Source: Fictibacillus phosphorivorans (GTDB lineage Bacteria; Bacillota; Bacilli; Bacillales; Fictibacillaceae). From it: a stretch of DNA of 64,000 nt. The stretch spans positions 23,772 through 87,771 of the forward strand of contig NZ_JAMBOR010000016.1 in the NCBI RefSeq assembly GCF_023715845.1, written 5' to 3'. The position numbers and the translations under genes are program-made. Under the pieces are notes generated by a model. The model had not been told where the DNA came from. It was given only the letters and a program-made list of their open reading frames with translations, and ran no database searches. Below are positions 8,707-17,955 of the stretch, in pieces; positions within the stretch are counted from its first letter, which is position 1; each line of letters starts with the position of its first letter.

Positions 8707-10446
8707 ATGAAGCTTTTAAAGGAGACACTTAAGCATTTTAAGCCATATTGGAGGGGGCTTCTCCTTGCTTTTGGATGTTCACTAATAGGAGGGGCGTTTA
8801 CCGTTATACCTCCTATATTAGCCGGGAAGCTCGTGGACGAAGTACTACCTAATAAAATGACAGACATGATCGGCTGGCTTGTAGCAGGGGTATTGTTTGC
8901 CTTTTTATTTAAAGTGGTTTTCGAGTCGCTTCAGGAATATATTCAGGTTCAAATTGGACTGGATGTCATTACTGATATGCAGTTGAGAGCTTTTGGACGG
9001 TTGCATCGAACACCTATGTCATTCTTTACGACGACGCCACGTGGGGATATGCTTTATCGTCTAACTCACGATGTAGAGGCGGTACAAAACTTGAATAATA
9101 CGGTCATTCCACGATTCATTCAGCAAGTGGTGAGTGCAATAGCTGCATTCATCGCCGTATTTGCTTTATATTGGCCCGTAGCGATCGTTATGTTCTGTGT
9201 ATTTGCAATTTATTTATATCCATCATTCAAACTTGGAAATACCATGCGTAAAATGAGTGCCGTCCAGCGTGATATGCGTGCAGATATCTATCATCATCTT
9301 CAAGAGAGCATCGAATCTACAAGACTAGTTCGTACATTCCAAACACAAGAAAGAGAAATACATACACAAGATCAGAAACTTACGGACTGGAAGAACTATT
9401 CGATTCGTGCTGCTTTGATCGGTAAAGTAAACTGGCGTCTAGGTAATTTGTTCAATATCGCAACACCTGGTGTTGTTATGCTAGTTGGAGGATTGGCTGT
9501 TTGGAATAACACGATATCCGTCGGGACACTGGTTGCTTGTTTAGGTTTTATTCCTACTATGTTTTTTCCAATCCGTTCACTTGCAGAGAACGCCTTGATC
9601 ATCCAGCAGGCAATTCCAGCTCTTCAACGAATCTATGAATATTTTGATCTTCCCGTTGAACATGAAGAAAACCTGCCAAAAATGAATGACATACGCGGCG
9701 ATATTGACGTTAAAAATGTATGGTTCCGGTACCCAGGGAATGAAGAATATGTTCTTAAAGGTGTATCTCTTAGTATGAAATCTGGCCAGCACATCGGAAT
9801 AGTAGGAACGAGCGGCGGCGGAAAGTCAACGCTTATTCAATTACTGCTCGGTCTATATGAACCGGAAGCTGGCATGATAGAAATCGATCAGCAAAATCTA
9901 CTGAATTACAATCGTAATTCTTTTCGGCAGCAGGTAGGTGTCGTTTCACAAGAAACCTTTCTATTAAACCATACACTTCGAATGAACTTATTATATGGAA
10001 GAAAAAATGCAACTCAGGAAGATCTAGAAGCAGCATGTGCTGCCGCAGGACTTACAGACTTTATAGCTGGGTTGCCTGATGGTTATGAAACCATTGTTGG
10101 GGAACGCGGCCTTAAATTGTCAGGTGGTCAGAGGCAACGTGTCGCTTTAGCAAGGGCCATTTTAAGACATCCTGCTCTATTAATCTTTGATGAAGCAACT
10201 TCTTCACTTGATGGTGAAACAGAAGAACGTGTTCAAGCTGCTCTAGAGACACTTATTCCAGGTCGAACAACAATCACAATCGCTCACCGTCTAATAACGG
10301 TTAGAGATGCGGACAAAATTTTACTTCTAGATAAAGGAATCGTTGCTGAAGAAGGAACACACGAGGAACTGCTTGCTCAAAAAGGTCAGTACTATAAACT
10401 TTATATGGCCCAATACAGTGAATTAGAAAAGGAGAGAGCGATATGA
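8707..10446 (+). CDS. ABC exporter half-transporter, subunit 1
   Basis: 579 residues: an N-terminal six-helix exporter transmembrane domain (about 1-310) and a C-terminal nucleotide-binding domain with Walker A GTSGGGKST, signature LSGGQRQR, Walker B LLIFDEATSS and H-loop TIAHR. The catalytic glutamate is intact. It overlaps the next exporter gene by ATGA, so the pair probably forms a translationally coupled heterodimer like BmrCD- or YfiBC-type multidrug or lipid exporters. The substrate cannot be assigned. ATG follows GAGGGGGGAA. A weak Fur-like box upstream hints at iron-linked expression but is unproven. Confidence 0.88.
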   Translation: MKLLKETLKHFKPYWRGLLLAFGCSLIGGAFTVIPPILAGKLVDEVLPNKMTDMIGWLVAGVLFAFLFKVVFESLQEYIQVQIGLDVITDMQLRAFGRLHRTPMSFFTTTPRGDMLYRLTHDVEAVQNLNNTVIPRFIQQVVSAIAAFIAVFALYWPVAIVMFCVFAIYLYPSFKLGNTMRKMSAVQRDMRADIYHHLQESIESTRLVRTFQTQEREIHTQDQKLTDWKNYSIRAALIGKVNWRLGNLFNIATPGVVMLVGGLAVWNNTISVGTLVACLGFIPTMFFPIRSLAENALIIQQAIPALQRIYEYFDLPVEHEENLPKMNDIRGDIDVKNVWFRYPGNEEYVLKGVSLSMKSGQHIGIVGTSGGGKSTLIQLLLGLYEPEAGMIEIDQQNLLNYNRNSFRQQVGVVSQETFLLNHTLRMNLLYGRKNATQEDLEAACAAAGLTDFIAGLPDGYETIVGERGLKLSGGQRQRVALARAILRHPALLIFDEATSSLDGETEERVQAALETLIPGRTTITIAHRLITVRDADKILLLDKGIVAEEGTHEELLAQKGQYYKLYMAQYSELEKERAI

Positions 10447-12221
10447 GCCAATTAGCGGCCAAATCAAAAAACCGTGACGGCAGACGCGTTCTTGCCTTTT
10501 TAAGACCACATAAAAAATGGGTTTTCGCAGACGCTTTTGTCATTGCAGTCAGCCAAGTTTTCTCTGCGCTTATTCCAACACTAGCTTTAGGATGGTTAGT
10601 TGATACCATCCTGCCAGGAGAATCAAATAAGTTATTATGGGGGTTAATGTGGCTGCTCGTTTTTGCAGCGGTTGCTGACTTAATCCTGATGGTTATCGAT
10701 GAATATTTTTGTCATCATGTTGCAAAATCCGTAACCAATTGGCAAAAGCTTCGTTTGTTCAAACATCTGCAGGTCTTGCCGTTTTCTTTTTATCAGAACA
10801 ATCAATCAGGAGAGATGATGGCAAGGGTATCTGATGATCCAGATACGTTGCACAACTTTCTCGCATGGGAAGGTTCAACCTTCATGGCTTCTGTTCAAGG
10901 CGTGGTCCTATATAGTGCTGTTTTGCTTTGGATTCATCCTTTCTTGATGATAACGAGCGTAGTGTTAGGAGTCATCTTCTATTTAACATCTAACGCAGTG
11001 GGACGAAGAACACGACAAGCATCAGCAAACGCCAGAAAAGAAGCCTCTCGTTATCTTGAAAGACTTCGCGAATCTGTTACAGGCATCCACTTATCGAGGG
11101 TGTTAGGAGTCTCTGACGGAGAAGTGCAAAGTGTGGCTGAGATTCGTAAATTGTTCATAAAAGAATCTCGTAAGGAATTAAAAGCACGTATGCAATCGAT
11201 TGTTGTAATAGGGAGTTATAACGGACTCGCTCTAGCGGTCGTTTATGGGCTTAGTGCGTATCTAATCTGGAATGATAAATTAACAGCCGGTGAAATGCTT
11301 ACAGCAGCTGGACTGGTTGCCATTGCTGCAAACGAAATGCAGAAGATGCTCAGAAACTGGCTATCTGTAAGAAGGACCGGTCCAGCTCTAGATCGATCTG
11401 AAATTTTATTAAGTGAAAAGACATCACGCGCTGAAACTGAAAAAGGTATGACATTGCCTCTAGTAGAGGGAGCTATTAAATTAAAGGACGTTGTATTTAG
11501 CTATCCAGAAAAAGAAGAACAAGTGCTTAAGGGGTTATCGTTTGAAGTTCAACCTGGTGAAGCGATCGCACTAGTCGGTCCGAGCGGTTCCGGAAAATCC
11601 ACAATCGTCGATTTATTACTCCGTCTTTACGAACCAGAAAGCGGTTCTATCTATTTAGACGGGAAGGATATTTCAACGGTTGATGCGGGGTGGCTGCGCT
11701 CACAGATTGCTATTGTTTCACAGGATGTTCAGCTGCGGAATGGTTCAATTGCTGATAACCTGCGAATCGCAAAGCAAGATGCTACGGATGAAGAGTTAAT
11801 AAGTGCCCTTAAGGATAGCGGTTTAGGAGATTTTCTTCAAACCTTGCCAGAAGGCATAAATACAGTAGTTGGCGAGCGGGGAAGTTTGTTGTCTGGCGGT
11901 CAAAAACAAAGATTATCTCTTGCTAGGGCTCTTGTTAAGGATGCTGCTATTCTTATTTTAGATGAAGCAAGCTCTGCATTAGATCCCATCACAGAGGTTC
12001 AAGTTAATGAAGCCATCAATAAAAGAAAATCGAAACAAACCGTTCTCATCATCTCACACCGATTGTCGACGGTATTAGCCGCAAATCGTATCATTGTAAT
12101 GGAAAACGGCAAGGTGATTGAAATTGGGAAACATGAATCATTGCTTAATTCCGACCACGGCGTTTATAGCCGTTTATTCAAACGTGAAGCAGAAATTGGT
12201 ACTCAAGCATTTAGTAAGTAA
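10443..12221 (+). CDS. ABC exporter half-transporter, subunit 2
   Basis: 592 residues with the same TMD-NBD layout as its partner: Walker A GPSGSGKST, signature LSGGQKQR, Walker B LILDEASSA, H-loop IISHR. Both subunits keep canonical catalytic motifs, so this is not the typical degenerate-site heterodimer. The ATG overlaps the upstream stop (ATGA), which implies coupled translation and a fixed stoichiometry. A strong terminator closes the two-gene operon. Export of drugs, peptides or lipids is the family role; the specific cargo is unknown. Confidence 0.88.
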   Translation: MSQLAAKSKNRDGRRVLAFLRPHKKWVFADAFVIAVSQVFSALIPTLALGWLVDTILPGESNKLLWGLMWLLVFAAVADLILMVIDEYFCHHVAKSVTNWQKLRLFKHLQVLPFSFYQNNQSGEMMARVSDDPDTLHNFLAWEGSTFMASVQGVVLYSAVLLWIHPFLMITSVVLGVIFYLTSNAVGRRTRQASANARKEASRYLERLRESVTGIHLSRVLGVSDGEVQSVAEIRKLFIKESRKELKARMQSIVVIGSYNGLALAVVYGLSAYLIWNDKLTAGEMLTAAGLVAIAANEMQKMLRNWLSVRRTGPALDRSEILLSEKTSRAETEKGMTLPLVEGAIKLKDVVFSYPEKEEQVLKGLSFEVQPGEAIALVGPSGSGKSTIVDLLLRLYEPESGSIYLDGKDISTVDAGWLRSQIAIVSQDVQLRNGSIADNLRIAKQDATDEELISALKDSGLGDFLQTLPEGINTVVGERGSLLSGGQKQRLSLARALVKDAAILILDEASSALDPITEVQVNEAINKRKSKQTVLIISHRLSTVLAANRIIVMENGKVIEIGKHESLLNSDHGVYSRLFKREAEIGTQAFSK

Positions 12222-12228
12222 CCATCAA

Positions 12229-12260
12229 AAAAGGCAGTCCAATGTTGGATTGCCTTTTAG
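12229..12260 (+). terminator. Terminator after ABC exporter operon
   Basis: The inverted repeat AAAAGGCAGTCCAA / TTGGATTGCCTTTT (14 bp, one G-U) ends in TTTT. Confidence 0.85.
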
Positions 12261-12327
12261 CTTCACATAAACATCCTCATAATAGGGTATACATGGAGTA
12301 AAGAAATCCTATGAGGAGGTACTACAT

Positions 12328-13086
12328 ATGTCTGAAAAGTTAAGAGCGTATATGAATATGGCGGCCCTAGGAATTGTTATTTTAGTTAATTATCTGGCAA
12401 ATGCATTACCTATCAACGGAAATACAACCGGAGCATTGTCAGAGAAGTATAATGTCCTTATTACTCCTTCTGGATATGCGTTTTCCATTTGGGGACTTAT
12501 TTATACACTGCTCGCGATTTGGGTCATTTACCAAGCCATGCCTAAACAAATAAATCACCCTGCTTTCAAAAGTATAGGTTATTGGTTTGTTATTAACTGT
12601 TTCTTTAACACTCTCTGGGTTTTTGTGTGGCATAATGAACAGTTGATCCTCTCACTTGTTGTAATGATCGGATTACTTCTATCCTTAATGATGATCTATT
12701 CTCGAATTAAAGGGGTTGAAGATCGGCCAAAATTTATTCTAATTCCTTTTTCCTTCTATTTAGGCTGGGTGAGTGTTGCTACTATTGTTAATACTTCTAT
12801 CGTACTAAAATATTCGGGATGGGATGGTTTCGGAGTTTCATCAGAAACATGGACAATTACAATGCTTATTGTCGGTATGGTTTTAGCTTTTGCTTTTATT
12901 TTCAAAAACAATGATCTCATATATCCGCTTGTATTCGTTTGGGCATTTATCGGGATTGGTATAAGGCATATGGGAGATTTAGATTCTATTGCTAACACGA
13001 GTTTCTCTCTAGCTGTATCGCTCTTATTATTCATTATCTGGAGAACAATAAAACGGACAAAGAGTTTGAGACCAGTACGCACTTAA
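12328..13086 (+). CDS. Tryptophan-rich (TspO/MBR-like) polytopic membrane protein
   Basis: 252 residues, almost entirely hydrophobic with about eight predicted membrane segments and many tryptophans (FSIWGLIY near residue 51, NTLWVFVW near 93, GWVSVA). It resembles the long 'tryptophan-rich sensory protein' group. It is well above the ~150 residues of true TspO, so the ligand and function are uncertain. ATG follows AGGAGGT by seven bases. No obvious functional partner; the next gene starts 22 bases downstream and may be co-transcribed. Confidence 0.55.
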   Translation: MSEKLRAYMNMAALGIVILVNYLANALPINGNTTGALSEKYNVLITPSGYAFSIWGLIYTLLAIWVIYQAMPKQINHPAFKSIGYWFVINCFFNTLWVFVWHNEQLILSLVVMIGLLLSLMMIYSRIKGVEDRPKFILIPFSFYLGWVSVATIVNTSIVLKYSGWDGFGVSSETWTITMLIVGMVLAFAFIFKNNDLIYPLVFVWAFIGIGIRHMGDLDSIANTSFSLAVSLLLFIIWRTIKRTKSLRPVRT

Positions 13087-13108
13087 CTTTTAATAATGGG
13101 GGATTAGT

Positions 13109-13573
13109 ATGGTGAAATTATCAATGCCAGCTGGTTTAATGATTGAAGCCGCAATAGCTGGTGGGGTTGAAGGAGATCATTTGATTGAGGTTATCAGAGA
13201 GAAAAAAATCAGTGCTCTAAGTCATATAGGCAAATCAGAAGAGAGCTGGCAAAGCTTCTTCAAATATGCAGAAGAGCATTGGGAGGATATCGTACTCGCT
13301 ATTAAAAATGGTTTTACGTTTAAATTTATAACCATTAAAGGATTACAAAACTTGCTCCTTACAAGGATTTCTTTCAAGGAAGAAAACCTTAAAATTGGTG
13401 ACTCATGGCTTGAACTAAAGTTGAATGAATCACAGCTTACCTTCTTACTGTCTCGAATTCCTCATCAATGGTTGTTCATCAAACAAGAAGATAGCGAAAG
13501 TCCATATAACTATCGTGCAGTACTTGCTCAAAGGCATAAGGTTACTTGTAAGAAGGCATCTCGTAAGGAATGA
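13109..13573 (+). CDS. Uncharacterised 154-aa protein
   Basis: Soluble 154-residue protein that I do not recognise. The N-terminus (LSMPAGLMIEAAIAGGVEGDHL) is small-residue rich, the middle is predicted helical, and the tail is basic (KVTCKKASRKE). No signal peptide or membrane span. ATG follows GGGGGATT. It sits 22 bases after the TspO-like gene, and a terminator hairpin overlaps its last codons. Confidence 0.65.
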   Translation: MVKLSMPAGLMIEAAIAGGVEGDHLIEVIREKKISALSHIGKSEESWQSFFKYAEEHWEDIVLAIKNGFTFKFITIKGLQNLLLTRISFKEENLKIGDSWLELKLNESQLTFLLSRIPHQWLFIKQEDSESPYNYRAVLAQRHKVTCKKASRKE

Positions 13574-13596
13574 ACCTTATAGAGATGCCTTTTCTA
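13553..13596. terminator. Terminator between convergent genes, overlapping both ends
   Basis: The long hairpin AAGGCATCTCGTAAGG / CCTTATAGAGATGCCTT has a 6-base loop and one bulge and is followed by TTTTCTATT. Its left arm contains the last codons of the + strand gene and its far end reaches the - strand stop codon. Confidence 0.8.
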
Positions 13597-14946
13597 TTCC
13601 TGAAAATTATTGCGTGGACTTAACCAAAAGGTAATTCCAATCGCTTTACAAACTGAGAAATAATGCAGCAGCATAAGAAGAACAGAACCCGTATTCATTC
13701 CAATGATTACACCGTGCATACCAAATGAAGGTTGGGAGCCGAGTAAATACATAAGAAAAAAAGAAATACCCGTTGACCAGATCGACTGAATAAATGCAGT
13801 AGTAATCAATCCTAAGCCAATTAAATAAGCCTGAAGCGGTATTAGGAAGAATGTGAATAAAAAGCAAGGCCACAAGAGTTCTAAATAGGCCGCAGCAGAA
13901 ACGGAATGAAAGAACGTTACCGTCAATTTCTCTGAAAATAAAAGATATATGGCTACAGCAGGAAAACCATATGCTGCCGTGATTTTCATAACCCGAACTA
14001 ATAGCATTTTCAAGGTATCCACATCTTTTTTAGCAGTTGCTTCTGAAACAGTCGGTATTAATACGACAAGTAAAGAATGTGCAATAAATGAAGGGAAAAA
14101 TCCAATCGTTATAGCTACCCCTGCAAGAAGGCCGAACTGTTCAGTAGCTGCCACATCAGATAGTCCGGTCAAAGTGAGTGAGTATTTAATAAGAAAAGGC
14201 TGAACCGCATTAGTAAATGCGTGAAAAAGGCGTAATCCTGTTGTTGGAATCGTCACAGCCATTAAACTTTTTGTTACTTCTTGAGATGTTAATTGTTGAT
14301 ACGAATGGTATTTCATTTTCCTATATTGTAGAAGATAAGCAGTAAATAAATAGACAAAAACAACAAATTCACTTCCGACAAACGTTGCTAATGCGATTAA
14401 GATAGCCGTTTCTTGATCAAAAGAGAACAACTGATAAACACCTGCAAGCAATATGAGCTGTACAAATTTACGGAACAAATTTGAAAAAGCGATTTTCCCC
14501 ATCTGCTGTTTTCCCATAAAATAACCTCTAGCGATTGAGGTCAGCGAGATAAGAGGAATTAATAAAACCATTAACCATCTCACCAGCGGATGATAACTAT
14601 TAAAGACCGGAATAAAAGGAAGTAAAAATACAGAAATGATGATCATAGCTGCCGTTAAAATTAAGGTTAGCTTCGTTGCATGCTTTAACATACTGTAATG
14701 CATTTTTTCTTCTTTTTCTGCTACAAACTTAGATATGGAAATGGGAAGCTCTAGACTGGCGATGATTATAACTAAAATCACAGTTGGGAATATAGACATG
14801 TAATGTCCTAATCCCAATTCTCCTAATTGCCGTGCAAGTATCATATTTACAACAAATTCAATGCTTTCTCCTACTAAAGCTGCAGCTGCAAGCAAAAGAA
14901 CTCCTCGAAAAAAGATATTCATATCATGGTGCATCTCCTTGTACAC
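13594..14946 (-). CDS. MATE/MOP-superfamily flippase (SpoVB/YkvU-like)
   Basis: 450-residue polytopic membrane protein with about 12-14 helices. The N-terminal stretch (LLAAAALVGESIEFVVNMIL then ARQLGELGLGHY) matches polysaccharide/lipid flippases of the MOP superfamily. Its length fits the shorter Bacillus YkvU-like members better than SpoVB (~518). It probably moves a lipid-linked envelope precursor; a sporulation role is possible but not shown. The start is GTG at 14946, placed five bases after AGGAGG; the inner ATG at 14922 is poorly spaced. Divergent from the M24 peptidase gene. Confidence 0.75.
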   Translation of the reverse strand: MYKEMHHDMNIFFRGVLLLAAAALVGESIEFVVNMILARQLGELGLGHYMSIFPTVILVIIIASLELPISISKFVAEKEEKMHYSMLKHATKLTLILTAAMIIISVFLLPFIPVFNSYHPLVRWLMVLLIPLISLTSIARGYFMGKQQMGKIAFSNLFRKFVQLILLAGVYQLFSFDQETAILIALATFVGSEFVVFVYLFTAYLLQYRKMKYHSYQQLTSQEVTKSLMAVTIPTTGLRLFHAFTNAVQPFLIKYSLTLTGLSDVAATEQFGLLAGVAITIGFFPSFIAHSLLVVLIPTVSEATAKKDVDTLKMLLVRVMKITAAYGFPAVAIYLLFSEKLTVTFFHSVSAAAYLELLWPCFLFTFFLIPLQAYLIGLGLITTAFIQSIWSTGISFFLMYLLGSQPSFGMHGVIIGMNTGSVLLMLLHYFSVCKAIGITFWLSPRNNFQE

Positions 14947-15045
14947 TTTGTCCTCCTATTCATATGCACGAACTTATAAAACAAGACCATGAAGGACTTC
15001 ATATAGAGAAAGGAGAACAATGTAAACACACATTGTGCGAGGGGA

Positions 15046-16326
15046 ATGAAATTCGTGAAAAATCAAGTTGACCAAATAAAGAATAAAACAATAACACTTA
15101 TTGAAAGGGACAAAATTAGAGATGAATGGCTATTCGAAAGATTAGAGAACCTGTTGCCTGTTCTTATGGTGAAACATAATTTTGATATGTGGGTTACTTT
15201 AGGCAGAGAATATCATGAAGACCCTGTAGCCATTACTCTTTTTCCTTCATCAATAGACAGTTCAAGGCGTTTAACGATCTTTGTTTTTATTAGGGAAAAA
15301 GATTCTGGTCATGTAAATAGATTTGTCATCTCATCAAACAAAGAATATGAACCTTACTACACCTGCTGCTTTGGAAAGAAAGGTGAAGGCCCTTTTGAAG
15401 TACTCCGTAAACTAATGGATATGTATCAGCCAGATCAAATTGCGATCAATCAATCTCCTCATTATTCTTTTTGCGATGGTCTTAGTCACACCTTTTATCA
15501 GATCCTGCAAGATACGATTGGAATGGAGCATTCATCTAAATTGGTATCTTCAGCACCATTGGCCATTGATTGGTTACAACTTCGAATTGAACCTGAATTG
15601 GAAACCTATAAAGATATTGCGTTAATTACGCGTGATCTAGCCAAACTTGCTTTATCTGAACAAGTGATCAAGGCAAAACATACTACCACCCGAGAAGTCG
15701 TTAATTGGATTCGTCAAAAAACATTTGACCTTGGATTAAAAACATCTTTCTACCCTACAGTGGATATTCAAAGACAGGGTTCTTCTGCTGACAGGATTGA
15801 AGGAATAATTCAGCATGGCGATATCGTACACCTAGATTTTGGCATTGAATATTTAGGTCTTTGTTCAGATACACAACAGGTAGCTTATGTCTTGTATCCA
15901 GGAGAACATGAAGTGCCAAAAGGTCTCAGAAAAGCATTTGCTACAGCAAATCAATTTGAAGATATTGTAATGGATACGTTCCAACTAGGAATGTCAGGGA
16001 ATGAAGTTTTTGAAAAAGTTATGATGATAGCTTCAGAAAAAGGCATTTCTGCTATGCTTTATTCCCATCCAATTGGTTATCATTGTCACGCTGCTGGTCC
16101 ATTAATAGGGTTATTTGATAAGCAAGAATCCATTCCTGTTCGAGGAGAACTGGAGATATTGAATCATACCTGCTATGCGCTAGAATTCAATATTAGAGCA
16201 TTTATACCAGAATGGAACAAAGATGTACCGATATACCTTGAGGAATCTGTCTGCTTTAAACATCATAAATTGCAGTATTTAACCAAGAGACAAACCGAAT
16301 TTTATGTTATTCCGTCCTCATCTTAA
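15046..16326 (+). CDS. M24-family (pita-bread) metallopeptidase, Xaa-Pro type
   Basis: 426 residues. The C-terminal half has the five metal ligands of the M24 fold: two Asp in HLDFGIEYLGLCSDTQ, His in SHPIGYHCH, Glu in ALEFN and Glu in LEES. The N-terminal ~190 residues are a creatinase-like domain. Expected to be a cytosolic Xaa-Pro aminopeptidase or a relative acting on another amide. Start choice is uncertain: ATG at 15046 is one base from GAGGGG, whereas GTG at 15055 is ten bases away, so the real start may be 15055. No operon partner. Confidence 0.8.
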   Translation: MKFVKNQVDQIKNKTITLIERDKIRDEWLFERLENLLPVLMVKHNFDMWVTLGREYHEDPVAITLFPSSIDSSRRLTIFVFIREKDSGHVNRFVISSNKEYEPYYTCCFGKKGEGPFEVLRKLMDMYQPDQIAINQSPHYSFCDGLSHTFYQILQDTIGMEHSSKLVSSAPLAIDWLQLRIEPELETYKDIALITRDLAKLALSEQVIKAKHTTTREVVNWIRQKTFDLGLKTSFYPTVDIQRQGSSADRIEGIIQHGDIVHLDFGIEYLGLCSDTQQVAYVLYPGEHEVPKGLRKAFATANQFEDIVMDTFQLGMSGNEVFEKVMMIASEKGISAMLYSHPIGYHCHAAGPLIGLFDKQESIPVRGELEILNHTCYALEFNIRAFIPEWNKDVPIYLEESVCFKHHKLQYLTKRQTEFYVIPSSS

Positions 16327-16422
16327 GTTCTTTACAAGAATTAACAATTGAAATCCGTTAAAACCTTTTGTACAATGGGAAACTGTGTGTTCCTGCAAAT
16401 GTAATCTAAAGGTGGGATGTAA

Positions 16423-16920
16423 ATGTTATTGGTAGGACTTGAAAAAGAAACGGAAAATAAACTCGATCGAAACGAACTTGAATTTCAACTTCTTCGATTA
16501 CAAAACGATATGAAACAAATTGCAAAAGACTATGATGTCATCGGTGTAGACCAAACGAAAGATGATAATTTGGTGATCGTATATAAGACTGAAGAATTAG
16601 ATCAATGCAAAATCATGCTAAATGATTGTGAATCTAGATATGATGGTTGGGATTTTTCTATCGATGCTGTTTATGAAGACGATCAAACCCTTCATATCGG
16701 TGATATTAAAGGACCAGCAAATAAAGGGTATGGATCGATCTGTATGGAGTATCTAAAAGAAACGGCATCAGATCAAAACATCCCTTATATCAAGGGTGAC
16801 ATTGCTAAAAGAGATTGGGATCATGTAGACCGTTTACTTCACTTTTATGAAAAACATGATTTTGAAGTCGAACTAGACGTAGAAAACAAATGTGGAAAAA
16901 TAGAATGGAAAGACTTTTAA
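16423..16920 (+). CDS. GNAT-like acetyltransferase fold protein
   Basis: 165 residues, soluble. The C-terminal half carries a GNAT-like acetyl-CoA loop (PANKGYGSICMEYL, about residues 100-113) followed by a motif-B-like segment (LLHFYEKHDFEVE). The N-terminal half is a charged region without recognisable motifs. Function is probably N-acetyltransferase-like; the substrate is unknown and divergence is strong. ATG follows AAAGGTGGG by about six bases. It has its own terminator. Confidence 0.6.
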   Translation: MLLVGLEKETENKLDRNELEFQLLRLQNDMKQIAKDYDVIGVDQTKDDNLVIVYKTEELDQCKIMLNDCESRYDGWDFSIDAVYEDDQTLHIGDIKGPANKGYGSICMEYLKETASDQNIPYIKGDIAKRDWDHVDRLLHFYEKHDFEVELDVENKCGKIEWKDF

Positions 16921-16956
16921 AAAGGAGAGTATCGGAGGATACCCTTCTTTTTTTGT
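16919..16956 (+). terminator. Terminator after GNAT-like gene
   Basis: The stem AAGGAGAGTAT / ATACCCTTCTT (10 of 11 paired, one G-U) with loop CGGAGG is followed by TTTTTTT. Confidence 0.75.
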
Positions 16957-17015
16957 TTATAAAGTATCCGTAAATGGGTAGAAGGAGTGTAGTGGATAAA
17001 TAAGGAGAGATAAAC

Positions 17016-17756
17016 ATGAGCGTGACTCATTTAAAACCAAATAAAGAAAATACGTTATCAGAACGATTTGAGGTCGCATTTAATCAAATTCATAAATGTC
17101 TTATGGAAAAAGTAAATGATATATCAGATGATCGGTTTAAAAATTTAGTTGAGGTAGGTATGAAAAAGCATTCTCTGATCAGGTCGTTTTATAATGAGCT
17201 TTGTCAGTTTGCTAAGCTACGAAATGCAATTGTCCACGAAAAAGTGGATCATGATTATTATATTGCAGAACCTCATCTTGATATTGTGGAACGTATCGAA
17301 AAAATAGCAGGATATTTTCAAAAACCCGAAACAGCGTTAAGTATTGCAACCAAAGAAGTTCACCATTTTAAAGAAAGTGACAAGTTAGCTGATGTACTAA
17401 GCTGCATTAAAAAAACGTCGTATTCACGATTTCCTGTATACAATGAAAAAGGTGAATTCCTATGGCTATTAACGGCAACCTATATACTAAACTGGCTCAG
17501 CGATCGACTTGCGGATCAAGTTATTGATCTAAGTAATGCTAAAATATCAGATATCAAAAGAAAAAAGGGTAATCAGCTAGTGGCGTTTATCTCAAAGACA
17601 TCAAGTATTTTTAAGGCAGAAGAAATATTTGAAACGTTTCATAAAGAAGATAAAAAACTTGAAGCAATTATTATTACTCTTAATGGAAGTGAAAATGAAA
17701 AGCCCCTTGGGATCGTTACTTCCTACGACTTAATCGAAATTGATTTAGACAGCTGA
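17016..17756 (+). CDS. HEPN-like domain fused to a CBS pair
   Basis: 246 residues. The N-terminal ~95 residues are helical and contain RNAIVH (Arg69-Asn70 to His74), the RNx3H form of the Rx4-6H signature of HEPN ribonucleases. Residues about 100-245 form two CBS-like repeats (SRFPVYNEKGEFLWLLTA and ending PLGIVTSYDLIE). CBS pairs sense adenine nucleotides, so a ligand-controlled HEPN nuclease is a reasonable hypothesis. It has not been tested, and the HEPN assignment rests on one motif and helicity. ATG follows AAGGAGAG. It is monocistronic with a terminator. Confidence 0.6.
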   Translation: MSVTHLKPNKENTLSERFEVAFNQIHKCLMEKVNDISDDRFKNLVEVGMKKHSLIRSFYNELCQFAKLRNAIVHEKVDHDYYIAEPHLDIVERIEKIAGYFQKPETALSIATKEVHHFKESDKLADVLSCIKKTSYSRFPVYNEKGEFLWLLTATYILNWLSDRLADQVIDLSNAKISDIKRKKGNQLVAFISKTSSIFKAEEIFETFHKEDKKLEAIIITLNGSENEKPLGIVTSYDLIEIDLDS

Positions 17757-17761
17757 TTTAA

Positions 17762-17788
17762 AAGGCACTTTTAAAGTGTCTTTTTTTT
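17762..17788 (+). terminator. Terminator after HEPN-CBS gene
   Basis: The hairpin AAGGCACTTT / AAAGTGTCTT ends in a run of eight Ts. Confidence 0.85.
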
Positions 17789-17955
17789 GTTTCAAAGTTG
17801 TATTTGAAAAACAACCATTTGTATCTGCTGCAGCTTGTCAACTCACACAGTAATTGAATATCTGAATTTGTTTAAGGAGATAACGATTAGGGAATCGGCA
17901 TTGTTAGATGACTGAATTTTTTGTAAGTAACTAATATTGAAAGGGTGAGATCATT

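Noticed and set aside
12285..12300. GGGTAT sequence suggesting a sigma-B promoter before the TspO-like gene
   Set aside because: No GTTTAA-like -35 element at 13-15 bp upstream.
17800..17955. Possible FNR site or molybdenum-cofactor riboswitch before the formate dehydrogenase operon
   Set aside because: The TGT...CACA half-sites near 17838 have the wrong spacing, and no Moco-aptamer core is recognisable. Apart from the preceding terminator and the SD I see nothing in this stretch.
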